From contig PAAT01000130.1 in NCBI GenBank assembly GCA_002698965.1, forward strand, positions 4,065 through 37,896: a stretch of 33,832 nucleotides of DNA. The letters are read 5' to 3'. Positions 1 to 6,539 of this stretch are shown here, piece after piece (position 1 is the stretch's first letter; each line of letters begins with the position of its first letter). Source of the stretch: Rhodopirellula sp. Its GTDB lineage: Bacteria > Planctomycetota > Planctomycetia > Pirellulales > Pirellulaceae. Under the pieces are notes generated by a model. It worked only from the letters and a program-made list of their open reading frames with translations, searched no databases and was not told the DNA's origin. The position numbers were made by a program, and so were the translations under genes.

Positions 1-722
1 CGGATGTGAACGGTGCCACCAAATCGATTCTTAACCATGTCAAAATTCTCATCCAGTCCGGCACCTTCGAGATCAACATCATTGGAGTTCCAACAAACCG
101 TGGCGTTGGGGTGCGTGGCAACTTTGAAGATATCGCGTACCACAGGCAGTTCACTTGTCCCGCGTCCATGAACTTCCACGCGAATTTGTTGTCCAAGATC
201 CTCCCCGAATTTTGCGACTTCATTTAAGGCCAAGCCAATTTGTTCGATGGTCTTTTCTCTGGGAACGTCGTTCACAAACCCATTCGGTTTGACTTTAACG
301 CCACTGCCACCACAATCATGCATCAAGCGTAGGTAATCTTTGGTCAAAGCGATATTGGCTTTGATCTTGGCTGGGTCGTTTTCGTGGTATTGAGCGTTAG
401 ATCCGTAACCTACCAATTCTACGGGGCTATCTGCGAAGCGTTTCCTAACCTCCGCTCTCTGTACTTTTGATAATACGGGCTCAACACCGTGAGCATGTTG
501 GGTGCGTAATTCGACACCCAGGACTCCGGATTTCTCACAGACATCCAACAAGGTGGGAAGATCCATGTCCTTGCCCCAAAGGTAGGTTACCAAGCCAAAT
601 TTCATCCCTTTGGCGGTCTTGTTGCGAGCATAGGATGTGTTGGCAAAAAATGGAAGACAACCCATTCCGACAGTAGCGGTCATTGATTCTTTAAGAAATT
701 GACGGCGTGGTTGGTTTTTCAT
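1..722 (-). CDS. Tat-exported sugar phosphate isomerase/epimerase-like protein (3' end cut by window)
   Basis: Reading the minus strand from ATG at 722 gives an open frame of about 240 codons that runs off the left edge, so the C-terminus is missing. Seen: a twin-arginine signal (RRQFLK near residue 6, then a hydrophobic stretch ending ANTSYA), followed by a TIM-barrel-like region with segments such as KFGLVTYLWG, GVELRTQHAHG, VEVHGRG and TVCWNSNDVDL. This layout is usual for the xylose-isomerase-like/AP endonuclease 2 superfamily, which planctomycetes export in many copies. The substrate cannot be told. The Tat signal fixes the start; no clear ribosome binding site precedes it. A second exported protein of the same superfamily lies at 5429-6322. 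Confidence 0.82.
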   Translation of the reverse strand, partial: MKNQPRRQFLKESMTATVGMGCLPFFANTSYARNKTAKGMKFGLVTYLWGKDMDLPTLLDVCEKSGVLGVELRTQHAHGVEPVLSKVQRAEVRKRFADSPVELVGYGSNAQYHENDPAKIKANIALTKDYLRLMHDCGGSGVKVKPNGFVNDVPREKTIEQIGLALNEVAKFGEDLGQQIRVEVHGRGTSELPVVRDIFKVATHPNATVCWNSNDVDLEGAGLDENFDMVKNRFGGTVHI

Positions 723-1046
723 GATGATGAAATCCAATGTGTGAGATAGTGATAGCAGTGTGGGAGCGAAGCTAGTAAATTCACCAATTCCGCATGTATA
801 TTTTCTCCCGTTATTATTGAGGTAATTCTGATCATAGTCGAGAGTCGCCACCAAACGAAATTGTTTTTGACTGGATTGCTGGTTGCTTTCGTCTTCGGTC
901 GACAGTTTCCAGAAACACGCGGTAGCGATCAGCCCGAAGATTAATTGCGCCTTGAACTGTCTAAGAAATACATCTTTATAAAAAGAGACTTAAATCGTAA
1001 ACATGGTAATCAACGCAGTTTGTTACCCTCATCTGCGAGTTGACCA
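723..1046. other. Divergent intergenic region, no gene seen
   Basis: These 324 bases lie between the minus-strand isomerase-like gene and the plus-strand membrane protein and must hold both promoters. On the plus strand TTGAAC at 952-957 and TATAAA at 977-982 are spaced 19 bases apart, which is only a weak promoter candidate. I see no convincing small gene, RNA or repeat here. Confidence 0.4.
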
Positions 1047-1601
1047 ATGGAAAAACATTTGGAAATCGACTTTAAAAGAGATCTGCGTAACGTATTGTCG
1101 CTGCCATGGTCAATTATCCTGCGTTACGGATTTGTTTTTGGTTTATTGGCGGCCATCGGCGGTGCAATTATGGGCATCCCGGAAATACTTTTAGAGCAGT
1201 TGTTACTCTTCTTAAATACCGGTGAGGTAGATCTGACCGGCGAGCGAGACATTTTTTTTCTAGTTATTACGTTTATTCTAATCGTCGTTCTTGTCGCCTG
1301 CGTCGTCACATCTTTGTTAGTTGTATTTTTGCTTCTTCAGGGTAGTAAAACAGTCCAGTTTATATTTTTATGGTGTTTGACAATGTTTTTCTACTGCAAC
1401 GGAATTCTCCTGTTGGTCAGTATCCTTGGTATGCCTTTCATCTTAGTTGTGGGAGCTTTTGCTGAGAATGAAGTGATGCTGGCCGGTCTTGCGATCGTAT
1501 TGGCCTATCCCGGATGGAAAGCGGGACAGGGCCTTTGGTTTATGTTTACCAACTTTCGAGTAATGTCTCGGTGGGTCTATCGTACCGTGGCAGAACTATA
1601 G
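1047..1601 (+). CDS. Hypothetical integral membrane protein
   Basis: A 184-residue protein I do not recognise. A polar N-terminus of about 22 residues (EKHLEIDFKRDLRN) is followed by about four strongly hydrophobic segments: roughly residues 23-45, 68-97, 103-130 and 133-155. The first and second are separated by a short charged loop, and the protein ends in an aromatic, basic tail. No catalytic motif is visible. It stands alone on the plus strand, with a 324-base gap before it and minus-strand genes after it. A shorter overlapping frame beginning at 1003 looks like a shadow, because only this frame gives coherent membrane segments. Function unknown. Confidence 0.7.
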   Translation: MEKHLEIDFKRDLRNVLSLPWSIILRYGFVFGLLAAIGGAIMGIPEILLEQLLLFLNTGEVDLTGERDIFFLVITFILIVVLVACVVTSLLVVFLLLQGSKTVQFIFLWCLTMFFYCNGILLLVSILGMPFILVVGAFAENEVMLAGLAIVLAYPGWKAGQGLWFMFTNFRVMSRWVYRTVAEL

Positions 1602-1698
1602 TTATCTCTACGTGTCATCCAAAAGAGACCATTGATTCTGTAGGTATGCAAAGCGTCTCTTCATCTAGCTCGACACAGATCACAGAACCAACGCAACT

Positions 1699-1732
1699 AA
1701 AAAAACAGCGTGAGGGATCTCCCACGCTGTTT
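1699..1732 (-). terminator. Rho-independent terminator closing the MerR/Cys-rich peptide operon
   Basis: A 10-bp perfect stem (AAACAGCGTG at 1703-1712 with CACGCTGTTT at 1723-1732), whose loop contains a further GG/CC pairing, is followed on the minus strand by seven T residues (1705-1699). It lies about 125 bases past the stop codon of the cysteine-rich peptide. On the plus strand only TTT follows the stem, so it may act weakly on the membrane protein gene ending at 1601. Confidence 0.8.
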
Positions 1733-1856
1733 CGATCGCCCAATGGGCGGAACTAAATAATTATTTGAACCTAGAATCATTGGAACCGGCCACGCTCGTC
1801 CCGACCTAAATTCTTTCCGGTTGTCGCTCTTCAATTAGCAAACGTTTTGCTTTTTG

Positions 1857-1994
1857 TTAGCAACATGAGGTGCAGCAATCGCCACAGACACACGGCGAAC
1901 TACAGCCACAGGATTCAGATCCACAACAGCAGTTACATGCCGTGGTGTTACATACGCATTTGCCCTTATTACAGCATTCACAAGAATCTTTCAT
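1857..1994 (-). CDS. Cysteine-rich 45-residue peptide, putative metallothionein-like metal chelator
   Basis: ATG at 1994 and TAA at 1857-1859 give 45 residues, of which 17 are cysteine (positions 5, 7, 8, 13, 15, 20, 22, 23, 24, 29, 31, 35, 37, 40, 41, 44, 45). They form CC, CxC and CCC clusters and the protein ends in CC. There is no histidine, no aromatic residue and only one hydrophobic stretch of note, as in metallothioneins; no signal peptide is seen, so it should be cytosolic. Its ATG overlaps the stop of the upstream MerR-type regulator (ATGA, 1991-1994), so translation is probably coupled and expression should follow the regulator's metal-responsive promoter. Inferred role: thiolate binding of a soft metal ion such as Hg, Cd, Zn or Pb. 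It does not obviously match the SmtA/BmtA pattern, and I cannot name a family. Confidence 0.82.
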   Translation of the reverse strand: MKDSCECCNKGKCVCNTTACNCCCGSESCGCSSPCVCGDCCTSCC

Positions 1995-2443
1995 TTCTTT
2001 CTCCCATTAGAGTTCTCGCAGCATTCCCATTCGTTTTCAAAACATTCAAGAAGACTGCATTGGATAGTATTCGACGATTCACAACCACATGATTGGTGAA
2101 ACTGGCGTAGTTCACCCAACATGCCGTTCAAATCTGCTATTTTCTTTTCAATTTCCTCGATCTTCTCGTTACAAACCTTTTCAAGAAGAGGCCGAGTCTT
2201 GGGGGAACAAAAAGTAATCTCCAGGAGAGATTCCGCGTCTTTAAGCGTAAAGCCAAGTTCCTGAACTCTTTTGATAAACCTAATCTGCCGCAGATCGGAT
2301 GGAGTGTACTTTCGAAAACCCGAGGTTCGATCGGGGATCTTGAGCAGACCCTTCCTCTGATAAAAACGGATCGTTTCCACTCCAACCCCGGCCTCTTTGG
2401 CCAGAACACCGATCGTCATTCGTTCTTGCAATTTTTGTTCCAT
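1991..2443 (-). CDS. MerR-family soft-metal-responsive transcriptional regulator
   Basis: 150 residues from ATG at 2443. The N-terminus shows the MerR winged helix (TIGVLAKEAGVGVETIRFYQRKGLL, here residues 10-34, then FRKYTPSDLRQIRFIKRVQELGF), followed by a long dimerisation helix (KIEEIEKKIADLN). Cysteines C79, C119, C121 and C129 sit where Zn/Cd/Pb/Hg-type members carry metal ligands. The C119-to-C129 spacing of ten matches ZntR's C114-C124, while the loop after C79 is about five residues longer. Extra cysteines (C134, C141, C142) lie in a short C-terminal extension. A longer frame starts at 2467, but the TATAAT box (2455-2450) lies within it, so ATG 2443 is chosen. The stop overlaps the next gene by four bases. 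Metal identity is not settled by sequence. Confidence 0.9.
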   Translation of the reverse strand: MEQKLQERMTIGVLAKEAGVGVETIRFYQRKGLLKIPDRTSGFRKYTPSDLRQIRFIKRVQELGFTLKDAESLLEITFCSPKTRPLLEKVCNEKIEEIEKKIADLNGMLGELRQFHQSCGCESSNTIQCSLLECFENEWECCENSNGRKK

Positions 2444-2449
2444 GCCAAA

Positions 2450-2480
2450 ATTATAACTCCGTACCAAAGTACGGAGTAAA
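2450..2480 (-). promoter_or_regulatory. MerR-type promoter with palindromic operator (leaderless start)
   Basis: Read on the minus strand: -35 TTTACT (2480-2475), a 19-base spacer, and a perfect -10 TATAAT (2455-2450). The over-long 19-bp spacer is the hallmark of promoters that MerR proteins activate by underwinding DNA. Filling the spacer is a perfect inverted repeat at 2456-2477: ACTCCGTAC, four bases, GTACGGAGT. The half-site resembles the operator I recall from Tn21/Tn501 mercury operons. Only six bases separate the -10 box from the ATG at 2443, so transcription should begin at or beside the start codon, giving a leaderless message. No plus-strand gene faces this operator. Confidence 0.85.
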
Positions 2481-2566
2481 GGTTGAAATCTAGTATTTTC
2501 TATGATTTACCAACAAATATAAGAGACGCAGCTCTTCTTATCAGCACCAAAGTCATGCTCTTTTCC

Positions 2567-2598
2567 AAGCGGCCTAGGCGACTGAGAGGCCTGCTTTT
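2567..2598. repeat. Imperfect hairpin in the gap between merR-type gene and EEP gene
   Basis: AAGCGGCCT (2567-2575) pairs with AGGCCTGCTT (2587-2596) with a single bulged base. On the plus strand it is followed by TTC, giving a terminator-like end, but no plus-strand gene lies upstream. It may end the minus-strand transcript of the EEP protein gene, although no T run follows on that strand. Confidence 0.4.
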
Positions 2599-2643
2599 CA
2601 ATTCAGTATTTCAATTTGAGGGGTTCTTAGAAAGCCATCAATG

Positions 2644-2664
2644 GCCAGCCTGATCACTGCTGGC
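2644..2664 (-). terminator. Possible hairpin terminator after the EEP protein gene
   Basis: GCCAGC (2644-2649) and GCTGGC (2659-2664) form a 6-bp stem with a nine-base loop, starting 29 bases after the stop of the minus-strand EEP gene. No run of T follows on the minus strand, so intrinsic termination is only a possibility. Confidence 0.3.
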
Positions 2665-2692
2665 TAGAGTTCTGTGTACTCCGACCACCTAA

Positions 2693-4303
2693 TCAGGGCT
2701 GCAGTTCAACGACGGCCAAAATCGGTCGATGATCGGATGTTACTTTACCATTCAAGACGCGACTGAAATTCAATTGCCAGTCTTCCCGAGGGGCAGCAAA
2801 AATGAAATCGATTTCGATTGTGGGCTTCATCGAAGGAAAAGTGAACCGATCCTGTCTTGGTTTGACGGCGGCCATCGTACCTCTTGAAAGCAAATCCAAT
2901 GTACGAGATTGAGGTTGATCATTGAAGTCACCCATCAACACATATGGCAGAGTCAGGGTATCCAAATATTTAGCCAGTTCTTTTGCTTGTTGAAATCGAA
3001 ACTTATCATCTTCAACCCAATCGAAATGTAAGTTAACCACCATTATTTCTCGACGATCGGGTAGTTGTATCTTACAGGCCAGCGCCACGCGTGGTTCATT
3101 TCCCGTGGGTAGTTTAATCTCATTTGCTGCCAGAATCGGATGCTTCGAAAGAATTCCCAATCCATACTTACCCCCTTGATAATCCATGAAGGAGCCAAAG
3201 GCGGAATGCATTCTCAAAGACTTGCCGAGAGTTTGAGCCTGGTCGACCACACCGCTACGTTTCACCTTGTTGTCAACTTCTTGCAAGCCAATGAAATCGG
3301 CGCGCAGATTATTCAACAATGCCGCAGTACGTTCCAGATCGAGGCGACCATCGTTACCCAATCCGTGCTTAATATTGTAGGAGACCAAACGCAGCTTCTG
3401 CGATGGTGTTGGTTCGATCCAGGAGAACTCGGTAACCAACGCGGCATGGTCGGAGGGAAATTTTTGAACATGTTCGTCGATAACAACAGCATCCCGGGCT
3501 TCCAGTCGGGAACCACGATAATAGATAAAATCAATGCGATCCTGTTGTTGTTTAGGAAAGCGTGGTGTCCAGGTCCGATCTTTCTGGCGATCAACTTCCG
3601 GATGAATCTCACGCCATGCATCCCGAAACCCAACATCACTCAGGATATGACTGGTGGGCCAGTCGATTACCACGCCATCAAACTGATTTCGGAATGGCTT
3701 TATATAGTCGAGATGAGACATGCTATTAAAATCGCCTGCTATCACGATCGGAATTCCTGCATACTTAGGATCACTGAGTCGTTGTTGAATTAATGCCCAC
3801 ATTTTTTCCAGATCTTCGCGGGAAGCATCACAGGCGTATTTCATCGCCTCTAAATCATTAACATCCCGGGTGCCTTCCACCCAGATTTCTTTGTTGTAGG
3901 GCAACCAAATTGAATAGAAAGCAAGCTTGCGATCTTCTGGTAATTCCAATAAAGCGCCGACGCATTTGAATTTTTCAAACACCGAAATATCTTCAAGCAC
4001 CGGATAGCGGCTATGAATTGAGACGTTGGTACCGCGGGGGTGAAAGTGAAACCCAAGCTGTTCACTGATCCACTCTCCAGAACCATACGTTTCCTGCATA
4101 GCAACGATATCAGCTTTGCTTTGCCGGATAACGTCCACGACACGTTGTGGCCCCATTTTCTCACCATCCTCGCGACCGCCATGCCAGATATTCCATGTCA
4201 TTGTCCGAAAAGATAGGGGATCCTCCGCTAATCCTGATTCCCCCACCAGTGACGCCAAGGAAAATATTATCGAGCAAACCAATAATTTTCTTATCCTGTC
4301 CAT
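2693..4303 (-). CDS. Exported protein with two tandem endonuclease/exonuclease/phosphatase (EEP) domains
   Basis: 536 residues from ATG at 4303; that start gives a clean signal peptide (DRIRKLL, hydrophobic core, then ESGLAED), so the upstream start at 4333 is not used. Domain 1 (about residues 30-300) shows TWNIWHGG, the glutamate in MQETYG, GDFNSMSH and FPSDHAAL. Domain 2 (about 305-535) shows SYNIKHG, LQEVD, GDFNDQP and SDHRPIL. The family hydrolyses phosphodiester or phosphomonoester bonds in nucleic acids, phospholipids or inositol phosphates; the substrate here is not told by sequence. Domain 2 keeps the His of the NLHFDW segment (the DNase I-type general acid), while domain 1 has Trp at the matching place (SIWLPYN). 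Both keep the metal-binding and SDH residues. Transcribed divergently from the DUF3592 gene. Confidence 0.88.
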   Translation of the reverse strand: MDRIRKLLVCSIIFSLASLVGESGLAEDPLSFRTMTWNIWHGGREDGEKMGPQRVVDVIRQSKADIVAMQETYGSGEWISEQLGFHFHPRGTNVSIHSRYPVLEDISVFEKFKCVGALLELPEDRKLAFYSIWLPYNKEIWVEGTRDVNDLEAMKYACDASREDLEKMWALIQQRLSDPKYAGIPIVIAGDFNSMSHLDYIKPFRNQFDGVVIDWPTSHILSDVGFRDAWREIHPEVDRQKDRTWTPRFPKQQQDRIDFIYYRGSRLEARDAVVIDEHVQKFPSDHAALVTEFSWIEPTPSQKLRLVSYNIKHGLGNDGRLDLERTAALLNNLRADFIGLQEVDNKVKRSGVVDQAQTLGKSLRMHSAFGSFMDYQGGKYGLGILSKHPILAANEIKLPTGNEPRVALACKIQLPDRREIMVVNLHFDWVEDDKFRFQQAKELAKYLDTLTLPYVLMGDFNDQPQSRTLDLLSRGTMAAVKPRQDRFTFPSMKPTIEIDFIFAAPREDWQLNFSRVLNGKVTSDHRPILAVVELQP

Positions 4304-4444
4304 TACAATTTCTTTCAACGAATATGCTGGCAACCTCAGAGTTTGACCCTAACACATGAGAAATTACTTGCCCAGTAACGATTATTTAATATCGTCACGG
4401 ATCAGTATCGAAAAGTGGTGGTTGCGAATTGGGGAACTGACGAG

Positions 4445-5191
4445 ATGCCAGTGAATAAAGAACTTGCCAAAGGACGCACTCAGCGGTACGCGTTGCTAGT
4501 CATTTGGAGTATCTTCGGCACTATCGGTCTGCTGCTTATACTTTACGGACAGTCTCAGTTGCGCTGGGCTCGGACGAGTGTAGATTGGCCCATCGCAATT
4601 GGCCGCATCATCACCTCGGAAATCACCACTCACAGTGACGAAAACGGGACAACCTATTCGGATGAAATCGAATACCGATACACCGTCGGGGGAACCGAGT
4701 ACGAGAGTGATGTCGTCGTCTTCGGAGGCCATGAATATAACGCTCACAAGGTCGTGAAGAAGTATCCTGCGAATGCCGAGGTATCGGTAGCCTACGACCC
4801 GACCAAGCCTAGTCGGGCCGTGCTGGAACCAGGCGTCGAATCATATGGTTTTCAAAAGTTTGGAACTTCCATGTGGCTAGGGGCCGTGTTTATGGCAACG
4901 CTGTTTAACTTCATCCTCCGTCGTGCAATGAATGAAGAGAAAAATGTGCTGGACAAACTGTTAATCTTCCTTTTCATTGTGATCTTCTATCCGATCAAAA
5001 TCTGTGATGGAAACTTGTGGGTGTTGGCGGGTATGATCGGTTTGGGCCTTTGCCTAACCTTCCTTGAGCTCCATCCGATCCTGACCTATGGTTCCATGTT
5101 TTTCGTCGCGTTTTACGGGGTCCTTTGGGCATTAATGTTGTGGATACACTTCATGAGCTGGCTTTCCAGTTTGGGCGACCGGACGGGCTGA
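4445..5191 (+). CDS. DUF3592-domain membrane protein
   Basis: 248 residues from ATG at 4445; an in-frame GTG at 4415 would add ten residues without adding any domain. One transmembrane helix (about residues 17-37) is followed by a soluble, beta-rich domain of about 85 residues (TSEITTHSDENG, YRYTVGGTEYESD, YDPTKPSRAVLEPG). This is the typical DUF3592 pattern, ending in the characteristic YDP...AVLEPG segment. A conserved-looking amphipathic linker and three more hydrophobic segments follow, with IHFMSW near the end. The function of this family is unknown. It lies divergent from the EEP gene, with a 141-base gap between the two chosen starts. Confidence 0.85.
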   Translation: MPVNKELAKGRTQRYALLVIWSIFGTIGLLLILYGQSQLRWARTSVDWPIAIGRIITSEITTHSDENGTTYSDEIEYRYTVGGTEYESDVVVFGGHEYNAHKVVKKYPANAEVSVAYDPTKPSRAVLEPGVESYGFQKFGTSMWLGAVFMATLFNFILRRAMNEEKNVLDKLLIFLFIVIFYPIKICDGNLWVLAGMIGLGLCLTFLELHPILTYGSMFFVAFYGVLWALMLWIHFMSWLSSLGDRTG

Positions 5192-5428
5192 ACCAAGGGT
5201 ACTGGCGATCAGACAATTAAGATTTAACCGCCTCTTGAAAAGGCTCAGCCTAAGTCTGCTATCCATCTGGCACTTTGCCCTATACGGTAGGATGCCTCTC
5301 GAATTGATACAAAAGCAAGCAGGTACGGTGAAGACAATCAACGCCCTGGGTTACTTCCATCCCCTCCTACCTCTCATCACGCAAAAAATTTCAACCGGAA
5401 AGACATGCGTGGCGAAATTCATCAGCTG

Positions 5429-6322
5429 CTATAGCGAGTTAAGATGCGCAATGCTTTGACCAATGCTCTTGATCGGATCCGGCGACTGATCCTGCTCAAC
5501 GTGACATTGTTCCACGCCAATCGCTTCCGAAATCTTCATCACTTTCGCCATATCGATCGACCCATTACCCAGTTCTTTAAAGGAATCATGAGGAACCTGT
5601 CCCTCGTCATAGTAAACCTGAGCCCCCAACTTAAGGTCTTTAAGATGAACTTGCGAAACACGACCGTTAAGTCGCTTCAAGGTTCGATAAGGATCCCACC
5701 CTCCGATCTTGACCCAGAAAACATCCAATTCAAACTTACAGCTTTCAGGATCGAATCCTTCAATAAACAGATCAAACCCTGTTTTGTTACCTTCGATTTT
5801 TTCAAATTCAAAAGCATGATTATGGTAGCACAATTGGATCCCGGCTTTTTTGCACATCTCACCAAATTGATTTGAGCGTTCAATGTAGCTGTGAAACTGC
5901 TCTGCTGTTTGACGATATTTTTTACCGATATAGCCAAAAACGAGATGTTTTAATTCCAGTTTCTTTGCATCCTCAATCAACGATTCCAGAGCAGGAGCGT
6001 TTTTGTTTGCAGGATTACAAATGGCTTGCCAGTTGATGAACGATGACGTCATTTTCAAGCCAAGATCCTTACAAATCGGCTGGAGTTCGAGGCCTTGATC
6101 AACTCCACCAAATTCAACTTGTTGGTAACCGGCATCTGCGACCGACTTTAGTGTTGCCTGCTTGTCTTCTTTCAATTCATTGCGAACCGTCCACAATTGG
6201 AGTCCGATGTTAGCTTTGTATTTTGAATTTGCCGGGATCGCCATAAGCGGACGGGCCAGCGATGCCGTTAAACCAAGAGCACTAGCCCCTGCTGTTGTTT
6301 TGAGAAAGTCACGTCGTTGCAT
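5429..6322 (-). CDS. Tat-exported sugar phosphate isomerase/epimerase (xylose-isomerase-like TIM barrel)
   Basis: 297 residues. It starts with a twin-arginine signal (QRRDFLKTTAGASALGLTAS), cleaved probably after PLMA. The mature part is a TIM barrel of the AP-endonuclease-2/xylose-isomerase-like family: IGLQLWTVRNEL, VEFGGV, LCYHNHAFEF, FELDVFWVKIGG, VHLKDLK and CHVEQDQSP carry the His, Glu and Asp residues that bind the metal in this fold. Planctomycetes have many such periplasmic proteins, usually assigned to sugar processing. The exact sugar is unknown. The gene stands alone: a 217-base gap separates it from the divergent spermidine-synthase-like gene, and no partner is seen downstream. 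Confidence 0.9.
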   Translation of the reverse strand: MQRRDFLKTTAGASALGLTASLARPLMAIPANSKYKANIGLQLWTVRNELKEDKQATLKSVADAGYQQVEFGGVDQGLELQPICKDLGLKMTSSFINWQAICNPANKNAPALESLIEDAKKLELKHLVFGYIGKKYRQTAEQFHSYIERSNQFGEMCKKAGIQLCYHNHAFEFEKIEGNKTGFDLFIEGFDPESCKFELDVFWVKIGGWDPYRTLKRLNGRVSQVHLKDLKLGAQVYYDEGQVPHDSFKELGNGSIDMAKVMKISEAIGVEQCHVEQDQSPDPIKSIGQSIAHLNSL

Positions 6323-6539
6323 TATTTGGGCTCCCTATTGAATTACGCATTTAATTTACCAATCATGCTGACGAAAGCAAAGGGAGCCTACTCTGAAGGC
6401 TTGCAGAAACGAAGTGGAATGTTGAATATGGTCTTTTGATTTTTATCGCATCAACATTTGAGATCAGGTTGGACTTAATGTTGAGTAAAAAACTTGTTAA
6501 AGTCCCTCCGTCTTAATTCGGTGACGACGCAACAGTGGC

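Noticed and set aside
1757..1856. Possible further gene between the cysteine-rich peptide and its terminator
   Set aside because: No minus-strand frame with a start codon and sensible length was found; it is most simply the 3' untranslated part of the operon.
2444..2467. Eight extra N-terminal residues for the MerR-type regulator
   Set aside because: The upstream start codon lies in the promoter spacer, upstream of the expected transcription start, so it cannot be in the mRNA from that promoter.
3140..3793. 217-codon plus-strand frame inside the EEP gene
   Set aside because: It lies wholly antisense to a well-supported two-domain EEP gene and shows no domain, signal peptide or coherent composition.
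5235..5459. 74-codon plus-strand frame in the gap after the DUF3592 gene
   Set aside because: It has no ribosome binding site, runs into the convergent isomerase gene and shows no recognisable feature.
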